This document shows, one piece after another, positions 7,273-9,464 of a stretch of DNA of 9,464 nucleotides (the stretch's first letter is position 1; each line of letters starts with the position of its first letter). The notes beneath the pieces were generated by a model. It was given only the letters and a program-made list of their open reading frames with translations. It did not search any database and had not been told where the DNA came from. The stretch is taken from NCBI GenBank assembly GCA_002314465.1, contig DCGA01000061.1, positions 20,411 to 29,874 of the forward strand, written 5' to 3'. Position numbers and translations under genes: made by a program. The stretch is from a bacterium UBA1790 (lineage in GTDB: Bacteria; Bacteroidota; Bacteroidia; Bacteroidales; Muribaculaceae).

Positions 7273-7307
7273 CAGCCATCTTCCCGCAGGAAGGTGGCTG
7301 TTTTTTT
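7273..7307 (+). terminator. Strong intrinsic terminator of paralog 2
   Basis: CAGCCATCTTCC (7273-7284) pairs with GGAAGGTGGCTG (7289-7300) through 12 bp with one G-U wobble around a CGCA loop, followed by seven T residues. This is a textbook Rho-independent terminator, 28 bases after the stop codon. The remaining AT-rich DNA up to the next promoter at 7422 shows no gene or clear structure. Confidence 0.93.
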
Positions 7308-7421
7308 ATCACGCGATATAGCCCAAACCATGAAAAAAGACCACTGAAAAATGCACAGAAACAACCAGTGCCCAATGCAAATTCACGCATACAAAAAACA
7401 AGGTATTTTTAACTTCGTTTT

Positions 7422-7454
7422 TTTGGTGTAATCCAATTATTATTAGTACTTTTG
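7422..7454 (+). promoter_or_regulatory. Bacteroidota-type promoter of the LRR-dockerin gene
   Basis: The -33 box TTTG (7422-7425) is followed after 21 bases by the -7 box TACTTTTG (7447-7454), a match to TAnnTTTG. Transcription would start near 7461, leaving a very short leader of about 13 bases before the ATG at 7474. Confidence 0.78.
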
Positions 7455-7473
7455 TAGTTAAATTAGATTTATT

Positions 7474-9464
7474 ATGCGCAGACTACTCATATCACTGGTT
7501 ACACTTGCCCTGGCCGCTGCTGCCAGCGCAGTTGTCGTAGACAATATTGCAGGTGCCCTGGAATCAAATACAACCGACCACGAGATTACCGAACTCGCCG
7601 TTACCGGCACTATCGACGCAAGGGATTTCAAGTTCATCGCCGACTCGCTCACACAACTCAAGAAGCTTGACCTGAGCCAGGCGCAGATTGTGGCTTACAG
7701 CGACTCAATCAAGCCCTTGTCGGGAACATTCTTCAAGTTCCCCGCCGGCGAACTTCCCGCAACCATCCTCATGGGTACCGAGATTGATTCTCTCGCACTC
7801 CCTGTAACCCTTACCGGCATAGGTCACGCAGCACTTGCAGGTTGTACACAACTCACAGCACTCGTATTGCCCGAGACACTCACCACTATAGGCAGTTATG
7901 CCTTCAGCGGCACAAGCCTCACCCAGGTAACAGTTCCCCAGAGCGTGACAAGCATAGGCGAAGGCGCTTGGGCGCAGTGCCACGCACTCACCTCGGCATC
8001 GCTCAACGCACAAGTCGTTCCCGACCACGCATTCATGGGCGACTCGCTTCTGACCGACGTGACACTGGGCAACAATGTCACCACCATAGGCAAGAGCGCA
8101 TTCAACGGATGCTCGGCGCTTGATTCAATCAAGGTGGGCGAAGGCAACAATATCGCTACCATAGGTACCGAGGCATTCCTTGGCGCAAGCGCAAAGGGAA
8201 TCGACCTGCAGAAGTTTGCCATGCTTGAGGGCGTAGGCAACTGGGCGTTCGCCTCATCGGGCCTTGCTACCGCTTCCCTGCCCCAGAACGTCAGCACAGT
8301 GGGCGACGGTGCATTTGCATTCACCGACTCACTGCAGCAAGCCACATTGCCCGCAATCAAGGCAATCCCCGCTTTTGCTTTTGCAAGCAGTGCCCTTGCC
8401 AACGACGGCATCCTTGCCGAAGGCACCGAGAGCATTGGCGACTATGCGTTCTACAACAACGACAAGGCATCGGTATTCACCATTCCCGCATCGGTTTGCT
8501 ACCTTGGCAACTGGGCGATGGCCGGAATGGTAGAACTTGATACCATCAACGCAGTTCCCACCGCAGTTCCCGCCCTGGGCGACAGCGTATGGGCAGGCGT
8601 GATGCAGAGCCTTGTAATGCTCAACACTGCCGACAACGACATTGCCGACCTCTACGAGGCAATGGAGCAGTGGAAAGAGTTCCACATCCTGCGCAACTAC
8701 TACGTAGGCGATGTTAACCATGACGGATATGTCGACATTACCGACATCAACTGCATCCTGGCCTACATCCTTAACGATCCCATCCCGGGATTTGACGCCG
8801 ATGCTGCCGACCTCAACGGCGATGGCGACATCGACATCGTTGACGTGAACGTTCTTGTAGATATCATCCTCAACAACCGCAAGGAATACATCCGCAAGGC
8901 CAACCGTCGCAATGCAAGCGAGGGCAACGGCACAAGCGACTGCATTAGCATCGACGACATCAACATCAACGCTGGCGAGACAGTTGAGGTAACACTCGGC
9001 CTCGAAAACGTGAGGGCATACTCAGGCATGCAGTTTGACATTGACATGCCCGAGGGCCTGTCGATTGTCGACGGTTCGCTCTGCAACACTTCACGCACTA
9101 CCAAGCACACCCTCGTCCTTAGCAACGACGGCAACCGCATTATGGTTTACTCGCCCGGCGTTGTAAGCATCGAGGAAGGCGATGGCGCTATCATCAGCCT
9201 CAAGGTTGCAGCCAATGGCCAACTCGAGCCCCAAGGCACTGTTGCAATCACCAACCTTGTACTCACAACTCCCAAGAGCGAACGCTTCGTGGGCAGCGAC
9301 ACCTTTGCTACCGTGAGCGGTGTAACCGGTGTCGACGACATGAACGCATCACTCGACAAGGCATACGCATATAACAGCACCCTAATTATCGAAGCAATGA
9401 ACGACGGCAAGGCACAGGTTGTTGCCATGAACGGACAGACCGTCGACGTCAATGTACTGGCGGG
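7474..9464 (+). CDS. Secreted BspA-like LRR protein with dockerin and cohesin-like domains, 3'-partial
   Basis: The frame runs from ATG 7474 to the right edge with no stop (663 complete codons), so the C-terminus is missing. Residues 1-19 are a signal peptide (MRRLLISLVTLALAAAASA). About 105-385 hold leucine-rich repeats of the BspA/LRR_5 kind, for example LVLPETLTTIGSYAFSG and VTLGNNVTTIGKSAFNGC, associated in other bacteria with adhesion. Residues 412-468 form a two-loop type I dockerin; the first loop has D413, N415, D417, D424 and the second D446, N448, D450, D452, D457, both with calcium-loop spacing. About 490-610 is a cohesin-like sandwich (INAGETVEVTLGLEN, GMQFDIDMPEG) resembling that of the two upstream genes. 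From about 616, VTGVDDMNAS and AQVVAMNGQTV look like the start of a T9SS sorting domain. Binding partners are not known. Confidence 0.9.
   Translation, partial: MRRLLISLVTLALAAAASAVVVDNIAGALESNTTDHEITELAVTGTIDARDFKFIADSLTQLKKLDLSQAQIVAYSDSIKPLSGTFFKFPAGELPATILMGTEIDSLALPVTLTGIGHAALAGCTQLTALVLPETLTTIGSYAFSGTSLTQVTVPQSVTSIGEGAWAQCHALTSASLNAQVVPDHAFMGDSLLTDVTLGNNVTTIGKSAFNGCSALDSIKVGEGNNIATIGTEAFLGASAKGIDLQKFAMLEGVGNWAFASSGLATASLPQNVSTVGDGAFAFTDSLQQATLPAIKAIPAFAFASSALANDGILAEGTESIGDYAFYNNDKASVFTIPASVCYLGNWAMAGMVELDTINAVPTAVPALGDSVWAGVMQSLVMLNTADNDIADLYEAMEQWKEFHILRNYYVGDVNHDGYVDITDINCILAYILNDPIPGFDADAADLNGDGDIDIVDVNVLVDIILNNRKEYIRKANRRNASEGNGTSDCISIDDININAGETVEVTLGLENVRAYSGMQFDIDMPEGLSIVDGSLCNTSRTTKHTLVLSNDGNRIMVYSPGVVSIEEGDGAIISLKVAANGQLEPQGTVAITNLVLTTPKSERFVGSDTFATVSGVTGVDDMNASLDKAYAYNSTLIIEAMNDGKAQVVAMNGQTVDVNVLA

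Noticed and set aside
7325..7361. Weak inverted repeat CACTG/CAGTG between paralog 2 and the LRR gene
   Set aside because: The arms are only five bases, with a loop of about 20 nt and no U-tract; chance is the simplest explanation.
7842..8123. Plus-strand frame overlapping the LRR gene in another phase
   Set aside because: It is low-complexity basic sequence in the wrong phase of a well-supported gene that carries signal peptide, LRR and dockerin motifs.
7896..8435. Minus-strand open frame of 179 codons opposite the LRR gene
   Set aside because: It is antisense to the repeat region of a clearly coding frame; its apparent repeats mirror the LRR repeats, and no promoter or start signal is seen.
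7474..8620. LRR repeats considered as possible DNA tandem repeats or a phase-variable tract
   Set aside because: Similarity is at the protein level only; I see no long identical DNA repeats or homopolymer runs that would support slippage.

Overview
The window reads as chromosomal DNA of a Bacteroidota member, most likely order Bacteroidales. The family is less certain; Muribaculaceae or a Prevotella-like lineage would fit. Three things point there: a PorU-type C25 protease of the type IX secretion system (T9SS), promoters with the Bacteroidota -7 box TAnnTTTG plus a TTTG/TTG-like -33 box, and exported proteins with C-terminal domains resembling T9SS sorting signals. Every gene I can support is on the + strand; the minus-strand open frames are shadows of GC-rich codons.

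Layout: (1) 1-3356, porU, cut at the left edge, followed by a hairpin terminator. (2) 3435-4296, the rplU-rpmA operon (ribosomal proteins bL21 and bL27), with its own promoter, an 87-nt leader with small hairpins, and a terminator. (3) 4455-5726 and 5949-7244, two tandem paralogous secreted proteins. Each has its own promoter and a strong intrinsic terminator, and each has a signal peptide, an N-terminal cohesin-like beta-sandwich, a middle domain of unknown function and a C-terminal sorting-like domain. (4) 7474 to the right edge, a large secreted protein open to the end of the window. It has BspA-type leucine-rich repeats, then a two-loop type I dockerin, a cohesin-like domain, and the start of a probable C-terminal sorting domain.

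PorU is the surface sortase that removes C-terminal signals from T9SS cargo and attaches the cargo to the envelope. The three exported proteins downstream look like such cargo. They share one cohesin-like fold and one of them carries a dockerin, so a T9SS-delivered surface assembly held by dockerin-cohesin contacts is a testable hypothesis, but the sequence does not prove it. The first paralog has the codon preference of the neighbouring ribosomal protein genes, which suggests a very abundant surface protein. The second paralog does not. No mobile element, tRNA, rRNA or CRISPR array is visible. Non-coding stretches are all under 300 bases and hold terminators and promoters.
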